NCBI GenBank assembly: GCA_964019055.1
Contig: OZ025219.1
Coordinates: forward strand, 10,309,388 to 10,373,387
DNA: 64,000 bases
Origin: Anthopleura xanthogrammica
Lineage: Eukaryota; Cnidaria; Anthozoa; Actiniaria; Actiniidae
Direction: 5' to 3'
Part shown: in pieces, positions 22,486 to 35,698 of the stretch
Position numbering within the stretch: position 1 is the stretch's first letter
How the letters are laid out: the number at the start of each line of letters is the position of its first letter
Position numbers and translations under genes: made by a program
The notes under the pieces: model-generated
What the model was told of the DNA's origin: nothing
Seen by the model: the letters and a program-made list of their open reading frames with translations, nothing else
The model's database searches: none

Positions 22486-24344
22486 TTACAAAAGATCTGT
22501 AAGATATGTTTTAGCATTTGGAGTCGAAGCAAGGTACACGTCTGGATTGGACCTGATCTCTATACACACGTTCAACAGCGTGACCAAGTCTTCATTGCTG
22601 ACCGTCTCGGACAAGAGGTTTACCGCTTGACAAAAATAATGCGGGAATGATCTTTTTACCAGGCCCATAATCATTGCATCTATGACGGCCAGAAATAGGT
22701 CGGGAACGTTATCTTCTGTCCAGTAATCTACAGGTATATGCTCCATAAGGTAGAATATCAATGTTTTTAGGATGTAGGACGATAAGCATTTTGGTTGATA
22801 CAGGTGAGCCTTCAGTACTGCCTTGAGTACTAACCAGCAGTTTCGTACCAGAGGCTGGTGCTTGTTGATATCGTCGGCCATAAGCAGCTCGGCTCTAGAT
22901 GTGGATAGACGCCAGCTGCCTTTTATTGATTCAATGGATTTAGGGACAAGGTGAGAGGGTACTTTTAGAATCTCATTTTCCAAATCTTGTGAAGGCCATC
23001 TTCGATTTCGTGAAAACCAATCAGAATATGGACTGAAGGTATCTCCAGCCTCGAGGCAAAGAACTAGGTCAATACTCCAGTTATTAATGCAGTTATAGCC
23101 AGCATTTCGTAACGTAACTGCCTGATAATCTTCTGGATATGGAGACTGCATCTCCAATGGCAGCTTCGCAATGTCAAATTGCAAGGTGACGGCAGGACCA
23201 TTGGTCGTTGTATCAATGCACCCTGGGGCAAGTCCTTCTTCCCGATCCATCATCTCACCCATCACTTCAACAACAACCTTCTCAAAGCACTGCATAATCT
23301 TGTCGGCCATAAGGTAGTGATAGCCGTCGATGAAGACACAGCAGTCCCGCCACCTCTCAAGACAATCTTCAGATAAAATGACATGCTTAAATGCTGCAGT
23401 ATTAGCGTCATAAGCGTTGCAATCGACAAGGGACACCCCGTGGACGCCAGCTCCCAGACCCCTCAAGGACAACATGAAATCAAACTCGTGTTCCACGTAG
23501 TTCTGGAAATTTGTTTTTTGACTTATGACCGAGTGTTCTCTGAAGCTACCCGTTGGGATGACATCTTCAAAATCGAATCTCTCGTCTTTCTCAGTGATAC
23601 GAGGAAGAATTTCTTCCGTGACAAACGTGGTGAAGTATTTCAGCCTGTCCACGCCGATTTTCGTTTCATTCCATATCCTATCAGCCTGGTAGTTAGCCAT
23701 AATGGCTGTTAACTTACTGTACTCTACGCCAGAGAAAACATCCAGTCTTTCTTCTTTGATGACAACATTAGCACTGCTCGTACAGGCTGCTTGACAACTG
23801 TTCTCATTCTCTTGGTTTTCTTTGGGCTGTGAACAAATTGTGAAATGACATGTTATTTTCTAAATTCCGTTTGGATTTAGTGGGTGAAGAGCCATCTCAT
23901 TGACATGCCACTGCAAATTCGTTACTTATACTTATTTATTTATTATTTACTTACACTCTCTTTGGACATTAGCTGCTCACTGAGCATCTGAGAGATCATT
24001 TTGGCCATCATAGCAACGCCTTCTTCAGTGTTAAAAGGACCTGAGGTTTCGTCATCATCTTTGCAAAGCAGAACAGTTGTTAGTTCGCCTGAAGGTTTCT
24101 GTGCAATGTTATCCGTTATTTCTTCACCCTCTTTATTCTCAGATCCACCGTTCAGTTTTGTACCGGCATCTACATTGGATGAGTTGTTATCATCAGACGA
24201 GTTCAGTTTTGTACCGGCATCTACATTGGATGAGTTGTTATCATCAGACGAGTTCAGTTTTGTACCGGCATCTACATTGGATGAGTTGTTATCATCAGAC
24301 GAGTTCAGGTTTTCTTGCCATGATTCGCTTGCAATCGAATCCAT
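22486..24344 (-). CDS. cGAS-like / Mab-21 nucleotidyltransferase (cGLR)
   Basis: Two exons, 24,344-23,955 (donor AGT|GTAAGT, phase 0) and 23,826-22,486 (acceptor TTCACAG), giving 576 residues. Residues 1-130 are acidic and low-complexity, with a 17-residue unit (LNSSDDNNSSNVDAGTK) three times. The nucleotidyltransferase core has the GS loop PTGSF (Gly223-Ser224), EFDFM (Glu244, Asp246) and the third acid in WSIDLVLCLEAG (Asp383). NGPAVTLQF matches the strand before that acid in cGAS. A Mab-21 helical region follows (~430-576), with NCWLVLKAVLKAH. No cGAS-type zinc ribbon is seen. Known active cGLRs sense nucleic acids and make cyclic dinucleotides that activate STING. Developmental Mab-21 proteins usually lack the full triad, so this one is more likely an enzyme. 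The ligand and product cannot be told from sequence. Confidence 0.88.
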
Positions 24345-25500
24345 TTTCTGTTAGACAAATACACAACTTATCTACCTGTATCTAGCCAGCACCAATCATA
24401 GAACAAGGAACATTCAAGAAGAGAGGATGGATTGGATTTTCCTTACACTATATTTATTAGAAATGGAAACCATATATGCTTCCTTAAAATCCACACCCCC
24501 TATCCACCCCTCTAGATACATGAATATGCTATTTTAATTCAAATATTTATCGTCTAGTTCGATGCCAAAGGTTCACGCTTGAAAACAACGTTCTCAGAAA
24601 ATGTGAATAGTGAATCAGCTGTCAAAAAAACCCACGAAATATATATCTCTAGTTCTTCTACATTTTAAGATTATTATACTCTGTGCTTTTGCTAAACTCA
24701 TATCACAAGATTGCTCAAAAAAACAACATAATTGAGTAAAGCATTTGAGAAGGAAAAGAATGTAATGCGTGACAACTATGTTTTCCAGACGAGACAGTTG
24801 AATATTTCCGCTTCTATCAAGAATAATATTCCCTTCTGATACCATTTCTGTTTCGCCGTTAGAAGTCTTAGAAATGGCGTTGTTAAGAGACTAATGTTAA
24901 GCTAAAAGAAAAATAATTTAATCTCGAAGAGTCGTAGAATAAATAAATGTGCTTGTGAGAACATCACAGGACGAAAACACGATGCATCAACATAAATCAG
25001 AATATTTGCACCAAAAATGCATGCTTTTGTGAAACTTAATCAGGAAAAAAAAGCAAAATAATGGAACCAACTCAAATCTCCGTTAAGCGGCCACCCTCTA
25101 TTTAAAACCCAGTTGTCAGAGTCCAGTTAATTCAGGTTTGACTGTAGTTATTTCGTACGTAGTCATTACCAAGTGTTGACCGCAGGACCTTTATTGGTGA
25201 AACAACAGTGGTGTATAGTATCCTCAACATTGTAATATATTTTACATTATCAGTTTACGTACCTCTATAGTGATGAAGTAGCTCTTAAACCGAGTGTATG
25301 TAGCTTTGTTCTTTCAGTTCCAATCCATGTAAGCGAAAGTCTACCATGAACACCTTCCTTTTGACAAGCTTATAGTCATGTGACTGAACTAGGTCGGTAA
25401 CGGTGACGTATATAGTCATTTGAAAAAATGTTGTCACTGACCGGCTCCGCGACTACGCGACTGAACTGAAACGGGGTATGGGTAGAAATCGCTTAATTAT
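24345..25500. other. Upstream region of the cGAS-like gene, no gene seen
   Basis: About 1.15 kb of AT-rich sequence without a supportable exon, RNA gene or strong repeat. It should contain the promoter and possibly a 5' UTR exon of the cGAS-like gene, but no specific site can be defended. Confidence 0.6.
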
Positions 25501-25731
25501 TACTCTTAAGACAATTAACGTGCTTTGTGTCAATGTTTATTGCTGTTCAATGTTAATCTTACATCATGATACGGGGAATCGTTGCCGAGTCTTCCTCGTC
25601 AGAATCTAATGTAAAATAGTTCATCGAAAATGGGCTATTAAACTCCACACTACACATTTAATGATTGTAAGCACACAACTCTCAACTCGCATGTTGTTAG
25701 TCAGTGTATAATATAATGATGAAAGTCATCA

Positions 25732-28700
25732 TCAGACGAGAGAACCATCCTTACTCCAAATAGAACATTTATGAGTCGGGTTCATCGGACTATTTGGTTG
25801 GCAGTTGAATGCGTTGGCAAACTCGACGGAGTTCGACACTGTTCCTTTGACCCTGTGAAAAGAAACATGAATAGGAAAAGGAAGAATGGGATCGAATGCG
25901 GAAATAGGAATGAGGAAATAGATCTAGAATGAGATTAAATTCGATCGGCACGTATAGTTCGACTTTTTCTCTCTAAAGTTTTGGAAACGCATGTTTTGTA
26001 ATGAGAAGAGACTTGGAGCTAGAGCCGCTTGGCTAAGCATCGAAAAGCGCTGTGATTGGTCGGCTCGTGCGTGCACTGGACACCTGGACAGAATGAAAAC
26101 GGAAATAGGAATAGGAATAAGAATGGCAATAGGAATGGGAATAAAAATAGGAATAGGAATGGAAATGGAACAAAGGAATTTGGATTGGAATGAAAATGAC
26201 TTGCATTAGATTTGTAAATAGGAAAAGCAATAGATCAGAAAAAGAGAGAGGAGGAAAGAGAAATATAAAGTGAAAGTGAAAATGAATTGGAATTAAAATA
26301 GAAATGAAAATGAGCTTCCGTACTGCCCTACAATATCCACTTTGGTTTTATGGAACACGTGCACATTCATATCAAATATCCGACCTGAATTCCGGCTCTG
26401 AAGAGCGTCGAGTCGTCATGAACTGTAGTTTCTGTTGATCGGTAGCGTGATAGCACCAAGTCTGTCACATGTAAACAGAAAGAAATATCATATTAGTTCA
26501 CTATACATATACCGTATAGAAATTCATCAGGAATGTATAGTAAATTGCTGCCGCACAACACATTTGAGTAGATTGCAATTTATCTGTCATTTTTTTTATC
26601 CGTTTTTTCCATTGAAATCAATTCCACATCTATCAATTATTATATGATTACCTGTCCAAATCCTATGTAAAATAACTGTTCATTAGTTACGTTCAAGCCT
26701 GGTAATAACCATAGATCATTCACGTTTTTCTTCGACCAATTCAAGTAAGCCTAATAGAGTGTAAAGGTTTTAGTACGTTGTGGGAGTGATAACTATAGAC
26801 TGGGTCGCGTCGTTCCAGGGGAGGGGGAGAGGGAGAGGGAGAGGGAGACTTTCTTTATATGGATGGATGTCACGCGATCAAAAGGTCTTCACTCTCAACT
26901 GCATGCAGGATTTAAAGTAGAACACTTCTTGACTTACCTTGAGAGAAGCTTTAAATCCACCATTGTCTGCAATGTTTTCATCTAGAGTACGGTTAGCTTT
27001 GATCTAAAGGAGACGATCAAAGAAAGATTCAAGAAAGGTGATCATCCAAGTCGTCCCATGTCAGCTAAGTTGGTTGGTTTTCGTTTTGACTCTGAGGATT
27101 TTTCCGGCTCTCCGGTTTTTCCTCCCTTCTCTCAAACCAACCCTAACTAGTTCAAACTGGTTAGAGCTGTGCTCGTGGGTCAAACATGGACTGCATAGCG
27201 GCTGCTAGAGGCGCCTTTACATGTTTTTCGTTTGACCCTGTTGAGCAGCGCCACTACTGTACTTGCGATGCGGATTAGAGATAACAAAAGAAAGAAAGAA
27301 AGAAAGAGAGATAGAGGGAGAATTAAGAAAAGAAATGAAAAAAACCAAGAAAAAAATCACACCGAGCAAGGTGTACAAAGCTTCGAACTTTCAAGAGATA
27401 ACCAGAATCGCGATTTCTATTTTGGATTCCACAACCCAAGAAGCAAATAATTTTAACGTATTCTGACATTGTTTTCCGGGCACATGATCATTATACATCT
27501 GTGAGTAACCACGTAATTTACATGTCAGTTAATGTCTCAAAAAAAAGGTCAGGGTAATGAGCCACTCACAGGATATTGTCCAAGTACTAGGTATCTCGAA
27601 TACTGGTCGACAATACATCGAATCTTGGCCTTGAAATTATTAAGAGAACTGTTTGTCCACCATTGAGAACTTATTTCGCCTTCTTTGTTAAACTTGCTGC
27701 CTGGAATAAAATGATAATAGACTTTTATTATGATTTGATCAAAATTTGTCAATGATAGTAAGAAGGGCCAGAAGGGCCATATTTCATGCCCATATATGAT
27801 GCCAGTTTTCAGTCGCTTTCCTTTCCTTTCCTTTCCTTTCCTTTTTTCCTTTCCTTTCCTTTCCTTTTCTCTTTCTTTCTCTGCTTTATTCCTGATATTC
27901 CTTACCTGTATCATCGAATCCATGTGTTATCTCATGTCCAATGAAAAATCCAATGGCACCAAGATTTAGCGGTCTGAAATCGATAAAGAATTGCTTTTTT
28001 TATCGCACATTTAAATAGGTCTTGATGGAAGACAGTAGTCGTATTTAATTTCTATACAAACAGAAAGTTATGACAGAAAAGTTATTCAGAAGACACTAGC
28101 TTGTGCAGGGGCTCGGAAAAAATACAAGTCCACCTGACAGGAATCGAACCCGTGACCTTCCAGATACCGGTCGGATGCTCTACCACTGAGCTACAGGAAG
28201 ACTCATGTGGTTATGGTCACTTTACTGGGTTGATATGACAGACGGCCTGCATACTGATAGGCTCGAGTTGTCCACGTTCCGGTCAGAACGCAATATATAG
28301 ATCTTCCACCTTCGTCTAGATTTTCCAACTTCAAGATCTTTTAATAACCAAAAATTCATTTAGCAATATAGAGTAAAATACTGAGAAACCAAGTCGAGTG
28401 AAGCCAAAGAAAAACCTAATGCAAAATATTAAATGTAAACTTTCCATAATTTGTTCTCGTAGCTACACTTACTTTAAGGAATCACTCTCATACACGAAGG
28501 GTGGTTGGATAGCTCCATTTGGTAAAACTAAAAACAAGACAAAAGAATAAAATAAGGAAATGCGGTAGTTATGTTGGACCCCCCTTGAAAAAATTCCTCA
28601 AAATTGATGGTGGCGAGTTTCTAAAGTGTGGTATATACCTATTTCAAAAAAGGTTGTCATAGTCGATAGTCGATAGGCGATAGAAAATAGGTCATTCCAA

Positions 28701-31700
28701 GATCCAAGAATAGCTGGAATAACGTGTGTTTCTGCTTCTTATTCTCGTCGAGAACACGGAGGTTAGTGTAGAGATATTCCTTGTTGTTTGAAGTCCACGA
28801 AACCATTTTAAAGTCCTCGATTATTCGTGTTTAGTTGTTTACCCATACTTTCTTTCCGTCTTGGAATGTTCCGTATCGCCTTTCGCTTTTATTTGGCGAT
28901 GACAACCTTTTTTGAAATAGGTGTATACGACGATAATCTTTATATACCGATCTTTGGTGACGTCAATGTTTACATTTTGCTATATTAGCATATGGATTTC
29001 ACTTCTTAGCCAAATTTACACCAAAACTGTTCTGAATATCGAAACTGGAACATGATAAAAATAGCTTTTTTTTAAATTTTAGCTTGACACATGAAATAGA
29101 TTTTGCTTGAAACGGTTTAAAAATCTCTAAATTTTACAGAGAATTTATGGGCTCATTAGCGTTTTTTGCCACCCAGTAACTTTGCCGAAGCTGATATTTC
29201 GGAAAGTATTGCATGTAAAGAGCTAAAAATTTCATAGATAACTTATATTACGTTTTGGGTTCAATTTGTATTTTTCTTGACTTTAAACCTTATGCTAATG
29301 AGCAAACAAAGATTCGCATATACGTACCATGTAACTTGCATACACCAAATGGTAAAAACGTTGTCGGGTTGAAAAAGTTTGATTATCGAAGCTAAGACCA
29401 AAGGGTGTTCCAAAATACAACAGCTTGTTATCCTTCACTGCACATGAAAACTATTGTGTTTATGCAAAGTGCCCCTCAAATTTGATGGAAATGAGCCAAA
29501 TCGAAATGCTTTGAGGGTCGTAAGAAAGCAGCGTATTGCATTTTTGCAGCTTTTGAACATTAATTCAAGTTACTGAACAAAGCATTTTATCACTCTTCAT
29601 GCATGTGTATGTATGCAAAACTCCTCAATTGAGTTACTGAACAAAGCATTTTATCACTCTTCATGCATGTGTCTGTATGCAAAACTCCTCAAATGAGTTA
29701 CTGAACAAAGCATTTTGTCACTCTTCATGCATGTGTCTGTATGCAAACACTCTCCAAATGAGTAACTGAACAAAGCATTTTGTCACTCTTCATGCATGTG
29801 TCTGTATGCAAACACTCTCTAAATGAGTAACTGAACAAAGCATTTTGTCACTCTTCCTGCATGTGTCTGTATGCAAACACTCTCCAAATGAGTAACTGAA
29901 CAAAGCATTTTGTCACTCTTCATGCATGTGTCTGTATGGAAACACTCTCCAAATGAGTAACTGAACAAAGCATTTTGTCACTCTTCATGCATGTGTCTGT
30001 ATGCAAACACTCTCCAAATGAGTAACTGAACAAAGCATTTTGTCACTCTTCATGCATGTGTCAGTATGCAAAACTCCTCAAATACCCAGGATGTTGCCGG
30101 AATACCCCTCGTTCTGATTTGATCTTTTAAACCCGACAAGTGTTTTGACTGTCAAGTTGTGATTATCGATTGACTAGTTTTTATTCTACTTACTAATGGT
30201 GTTACTTTCACGCAAATAGAAAGCATTGACAGTTTGAGGTGTCGCAAACCACCACCTAACAATATGTGATATGAAGGTGTTAGTGATGAATTAACAAACC
30301 AGTTACTGGATATAAGATCAAATGAACAATTGAATTATTAGGAAAAAATGACCAAGGTAAAGAGCGATAACTATAGGACAGATGTGTGCACACATGTAGA
30401 AACGGACAATTGTCAGAATGAGTGAGAGGATATAGGAAGGAATAGCAACAAATGAATGAATAAATAAAATAATTTAATTCATATATTTAAAACACTTGGA
30501 TTCCTACTCCTTTCTATCAGGGATAGTCCTAAAGTTCCCAAGACGCGCTCTGTTCTTTGCTTTGGTTACTGCTATCTTGTTCCCGTGAAAGTTAGTATTA
30601 TTGGTAATGACCTATGAAAATATGTATGTCATCAGTGGCGGACCTAGTATAACTCCAAGGGAGTGGCATTCACCTAGAAAGGCACCACATAACGTCACTT
30701 TAGCTTTAACCTTATTCTTTATTTCTTATATTTTCAACTCCATAGGGTACCCCTCCCTGGATCTACCCTTGATAATTTACGTTAGTTATACATAAGAGTA
30801 TAGTTTACCTTGAAACTTTAAACAATAGGGTTATTTGTCAAAGCTCTTTCAGTTTTTCAGTTGTTATTGATAATTTCTGTTTTTGTTAAGATTCCACGTA
30901 CCCTGTAATTCCGGTGCATCTTTGGTCACTGTATATAGAGAGCATACTTACATTATCATATTTGCTGAACTTGCTTGCGAACAACGTAGTATCAACGTAG
31001 TAATCAGGAAAACTAACTTCACTGTCCATAAAATCAGCCTAAAGATTGAAACAATTGATTTCAGAGATCGAATGAGCATGAGGTGAAAGAAGGAGCTTAT
31101 CAGCGGTAACTACCTTTGATTACGTACTTTTTCATACACTGCATTCTTGGTGGTATTGTCCAACCATGTTAATGATTTGACGTTCTCTTTAAAGGCTTTT
31201 CGTATCTCTTCTATGATGCCTTTCATCTGTGATGATAAGGATTATTGAAGCAGATACTGAATAGGTTATTGAATGAATGAAAGAATGAAAGAGGAAGGAA
31301 GGAAAAGTTGGAGGGAAGGAAGGAGAAATGGACTGAGGAAGGAAAGAAGGAAGGAAGGAAGGAAGGAAGGAAGGAAGGAAGGAAGGCAGAAAGGATTGAA
31401 TGAATGAATGAATGAATGAATGAATGAATGAATGAATGAATGAATGAATGAATGAATGAATGAATGAATGAATGAATGAATGAATGAATGAATGAATGAA
31501 TGAATGAATGAATGAATGAATGAATGAATGAATGAATGAATGAATGAATGAATGAATGAATGAATGAATGAATGAATGAATGAATGAATGAATGAATGAA
31601 TGAATGAATGAATGAATGAATGAATGAATGAATGAATGAATGAATGAATGAATGAATGAATGAATGAATGAATGAATGAATGAATGAATGAATGAATGAA

Positions 31701-34700
31701 TGAATGAATGAATGAATGAATGAATGAATGAATGAATGAATGAATGAATGAATGAATGAATGAATGAATGAATGAATGAATGAATGAATGAATGAATGAA
31801 TGAATGAATGAATGAATGAATGAATGAATGAATGAATGAATGAATGAATGAATGAATGAATGAATGAATGAATGAATGAATGAATGAATGAATGAATGAA
31901 TGAATGAATGAATGAATGAATGAATGAATGAACGAATAAATAATTGATGGATGGGTTGGTGGATGGATGGATGAATGGATGGATGGATGGATGAATGGAT
32001 TCTTCACTTACCATATTTCTGTTCTGTAACACTTTGTTATAATTGTCCCTTACGTATGACGCGCCTATGATATCCCCAACTAAACGCCTATCATTAGTGT
32101 ATCCCATACAGGTCTTCCATCGTTCCTCTTGGCCTCTAATCCCACTTGTACCTTGTTTATATAGTAAGCTTGCATTTCTATAGGACCTTGACATGTAGGG
32201 CATCTCATCCTGGATTACATACCACACAAGGTAGTTGGCCAAGTCACTATAGGGTGATAAATAAAGTTACAATTCTTGTCATTAGTTATTGAATATTGTA
32301 ACAAAATGAAGAAGTAGATAAGGGATTCAGGTTGAATAATAGAGGTATAATAATAATAATGATAATAATAATAATAATAATTGTAGTCTTCAACTACTTG
32401 GTAGCCCGTAGCAGTAGAAATTACCAGTTGAAACGATTCGAACGCTCTAAAATAACCAATTCAAACGCACTAGATGATTGCAAATGTTCTGAATTTATTG
32501 CTCCAGAATAGTCGATAGTGATTAATAAACGTGCAAATATGTGAATAAATGTGGTTCGAACTGAAATAGATAGAAATAAACTAATTGAGATTAACAATAT
32601 GGAGTACTAGCGATTTGTAACACAATCTATAAGGATTCATTCGATACATGGTAAAAATGTTCATTGTTCATGTTGATTGTACAAATAATCACGCTACTAA
32701 AATTAGGAAAATGAATCACTTACTTTGGTGTACGTAGATAGAAAGATTGAATATATTTTTGGGTAGATATGGTTGTAGATATATAGCAGCGTTGAATCGA
32801 TAGCGTAGAGTTGATTAATTGGCGTCGTAACTAAGCACGCGCTTCTCATTGCCAGAAATATTGGACATTGTCAGCGGTGTTACGCATGAATGAAAATGAA
32901 GTGGTTTTCTAGAGGAAAAATATAACTACATGGTTTCCAAGCACATATTTATATTCAACTATGATGTTAGTAAAACAATTCTTACCAAAAAATAGTTACT
33001 TGACAATCAAAAGAACAACTATTATTTTTCTGTTGATAAGCCTCACCACAGGAAGCCCATGAAGGACAAGAAACAAGTTTCAAACGTAAATCGTTACTTT
33101 AAGCTTCCTTATTGTATCTCAGCAGTCAATAAGAGCTTGTAAAAACAAAATGGCGATATTTAGGGGGTTTGGAAGCTGTTTGGAGCAGTTCTCTGTGGTT
33201 TCTTGTCATTTTTAACTGAAAACTACGAGCTAACAACGCGTCGAATCGCTTAAAATTTAACCTAACTTCAAGCTTCTTGGGAACCAACATTTTGAAGGCA
33301 TGCTGTCTATTTTGAGCGGTTTTGGATTTATTAAACACTCGTTTGGTGATATCGAGGTGGAGCTCTTTTACTTTTAAATTTTTTCGACTTCAAATAAGAC
33401 GATTTTGGGGTCAAGTGTGGCCAGATTTATAGACGATGTATGGAATCTAGAGCTTTCGAAGCCTTTCGAAGGCAAGTAGTCCGGGAACCAATATGTCGCA
33501 TGATTCAATGATCATTTTACGCTTATTTAGTAGCTTGTAGGGTGGGTTGTCTGTCGCGATGTGGAGCTCAGAGTAAATAAAACCCTATTCGCCGTAAATA
33601 GAGGAAGCTCTATATTCCCCATACATTTCCTATAAGACTCGGCGGCTATTTTGTAAGCTGAAACGCATCATTGCGCATGGATGAGCAGGCTCATGTCCCA
33701 TATTTCTGGCAATGTATGCAATCACTCAAACCTCAATTTAGAATCATCAAATTACGGAAGTTAATAAGTAGCTAATCACTTGAAATAATCGTGCGGGAGC
33801 AACAATAATAATGATAATAATAATAATAATGATAATAATAATAATAATAATGATAATAATAATAATAATAATAATAATGATAATAATAATAATACTAATA
33901 ATAATGATAATAAGAATACTAATAATAATAATGATAATAATAATAATACTAATAATAATACTACTACTACTAATGGTATTAATAGTTTATTTAAGCACGT
34001 ATCGTCCAGGAGCAATGTTATGGTACGTCCTACCTTTTTGATTCACACAGCACCAGTTTCATAAATTTTTTCAAGTAGGGCAGTGAAGGCACTTCGATCT
34101 TTTCATTTCCATTCAGAATATTAGGTGCAAACACTCTATTCAGGTGATTGAGCCAATCAAACTAAATGTAGAATTTAAAAAAAAAAAACGTTTTTACCAT
34201 GCCGCCATAGAATAGACCTCTTTACCTTGGGCGTAATGTTTTTCTAATTAAGACCACGTGTCATTCTGTTCAGTATCATTTCTTTGTTTAACGGTTGCAC
34301 ATGAGGAGACACATGAATATGGATACAACCAAGAGACCATAGGTCTCTTGATACAACTCAATAAAGATTATCATTTTTACGAGAATAACACGTGGTATGA
34401 AATGGGAACATATTACGTCATAGGTAAAGAGGTCTATTGAGAGCTAGTAGAACAGAAAATCCATCAATGCCTACCTGAGGAGCCTCTCTTTGAAGGTCAT
34501 TAATGGACATTTTGTGGTAGCGGCGTTTAGCTATTGCGGGTATCGTTATCTAACGAAAAGAGAATACGATAGTGAGATCATCTAGGTATGTTCAGATACT
34601 TTGAAAGATGAATATTTGTACTGGAATATGCATGTCACGCAGGCCTCACATATTCGTCACAGTCAGGTTCACGCACGCACGTAGTAACATAGAACTTTCA

Positions 34701-35449
34701 CGAACGTTTTTCTGTAGAGATTTTTCTTGCACAAGAACACAATCCCTGCCTCCTCTGTTTACCTTCCTCCCATCCTTTCTTCCTTCCATCCTTGCCTCCT
34801 TCCTTCCATCCTTGCCTCCTTCCTTCCTTCCTACATTCCTTCCTTCCTTCCATCCTTCCTTCCTTCAAAAACCTATAACGTATTCTTTTGCTTACCCCTG
34901 CAAGTCTGGTTTCAAAGTCAATGATTCTTTGCGCTTTTTGGGAAACCTCAGTTTGATTCGTAGCACCTAACAACATGACAACATCTTCGATGAACTTCTT
35001 GTAGGGTGCAATCTACATGAAGATAACAAACATCGTAACGTCAAGTACGAATAAGGTCCATAAGCGCTTAGTTTGAATCACGTATTTAAGATAATTGGTT
35101 GGTTAGAGATTTGGTTTTGAGTTTTAATTAATGCTGATATAAATTACCTTTGTAATATTGCTATATTTATACGTAGACAACTTGGGTCCAGCTTGTTCAA
35201 TCTAAAATAGATAGAATGTTCAATTCAGATTTTCAATTTTCAAGAATTCGGGAGCCAAACATCAAAATGACTCGAAACTTTTTACTGTGAATTATATCAC
35301 TGATTTGTAAAACATATTTTAGAAATGTTTTTATACGATGCGTAGTTAAGATTTTGAGTTTTTTTTATGACGTCACCTGAAAGCCATAAACAATAGCATG
35401 CATATAACCTGCTTCGTATATTCAACCGTACGCCTTTTCAATCCGTTTC

Positions 35450-35542
<93 letters not shown>

Positions 35543-35631
35543 TTTTTTTTTTAAATAATAATAATTTAACTTTATTTCACAATAATAATGACAATAGTAA
35601 AAAAGACACGAAAATATTAACAGTGATTTTG

Positions 35632-35698
<67 letters not shown>

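Larger units (their letters stand above)
28558..30108. other. 1.55-kb block present only in unit 1
   Basis: Unit 2 goes directly from AAGGAAAT to ACCCCTCGGTCTGATTTG (about 44,987). Unit 1 has this block between the same flanks, in the intron between the VNAFY exon and the following exon. It contains an inverted-repeat element and a minisatellite, listed separately. Confidence 0.8.

Noticed and set aside
25991..26209. 72-residue frame identical in both units (42,037-42,255)
   Set aside because: It lies in an M13 intron in an AATAGG-rich low-complexity tract; identity reflects the duplication.
29567..30083. Regular ~64-bp repeats resembling a CRISPR array
   Set aside because: Units are contiguous without unique spacers and the genome is a metazoan.
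31189..32242. Long Ser-Phe-Ile-His repeat open frames on the minus strand
   Set aside because: They are translations of the (TGAA)n array. Only 32,012-32,246 is a real M13 exon; its GTAAGT donor ends the coding part at 32,012.
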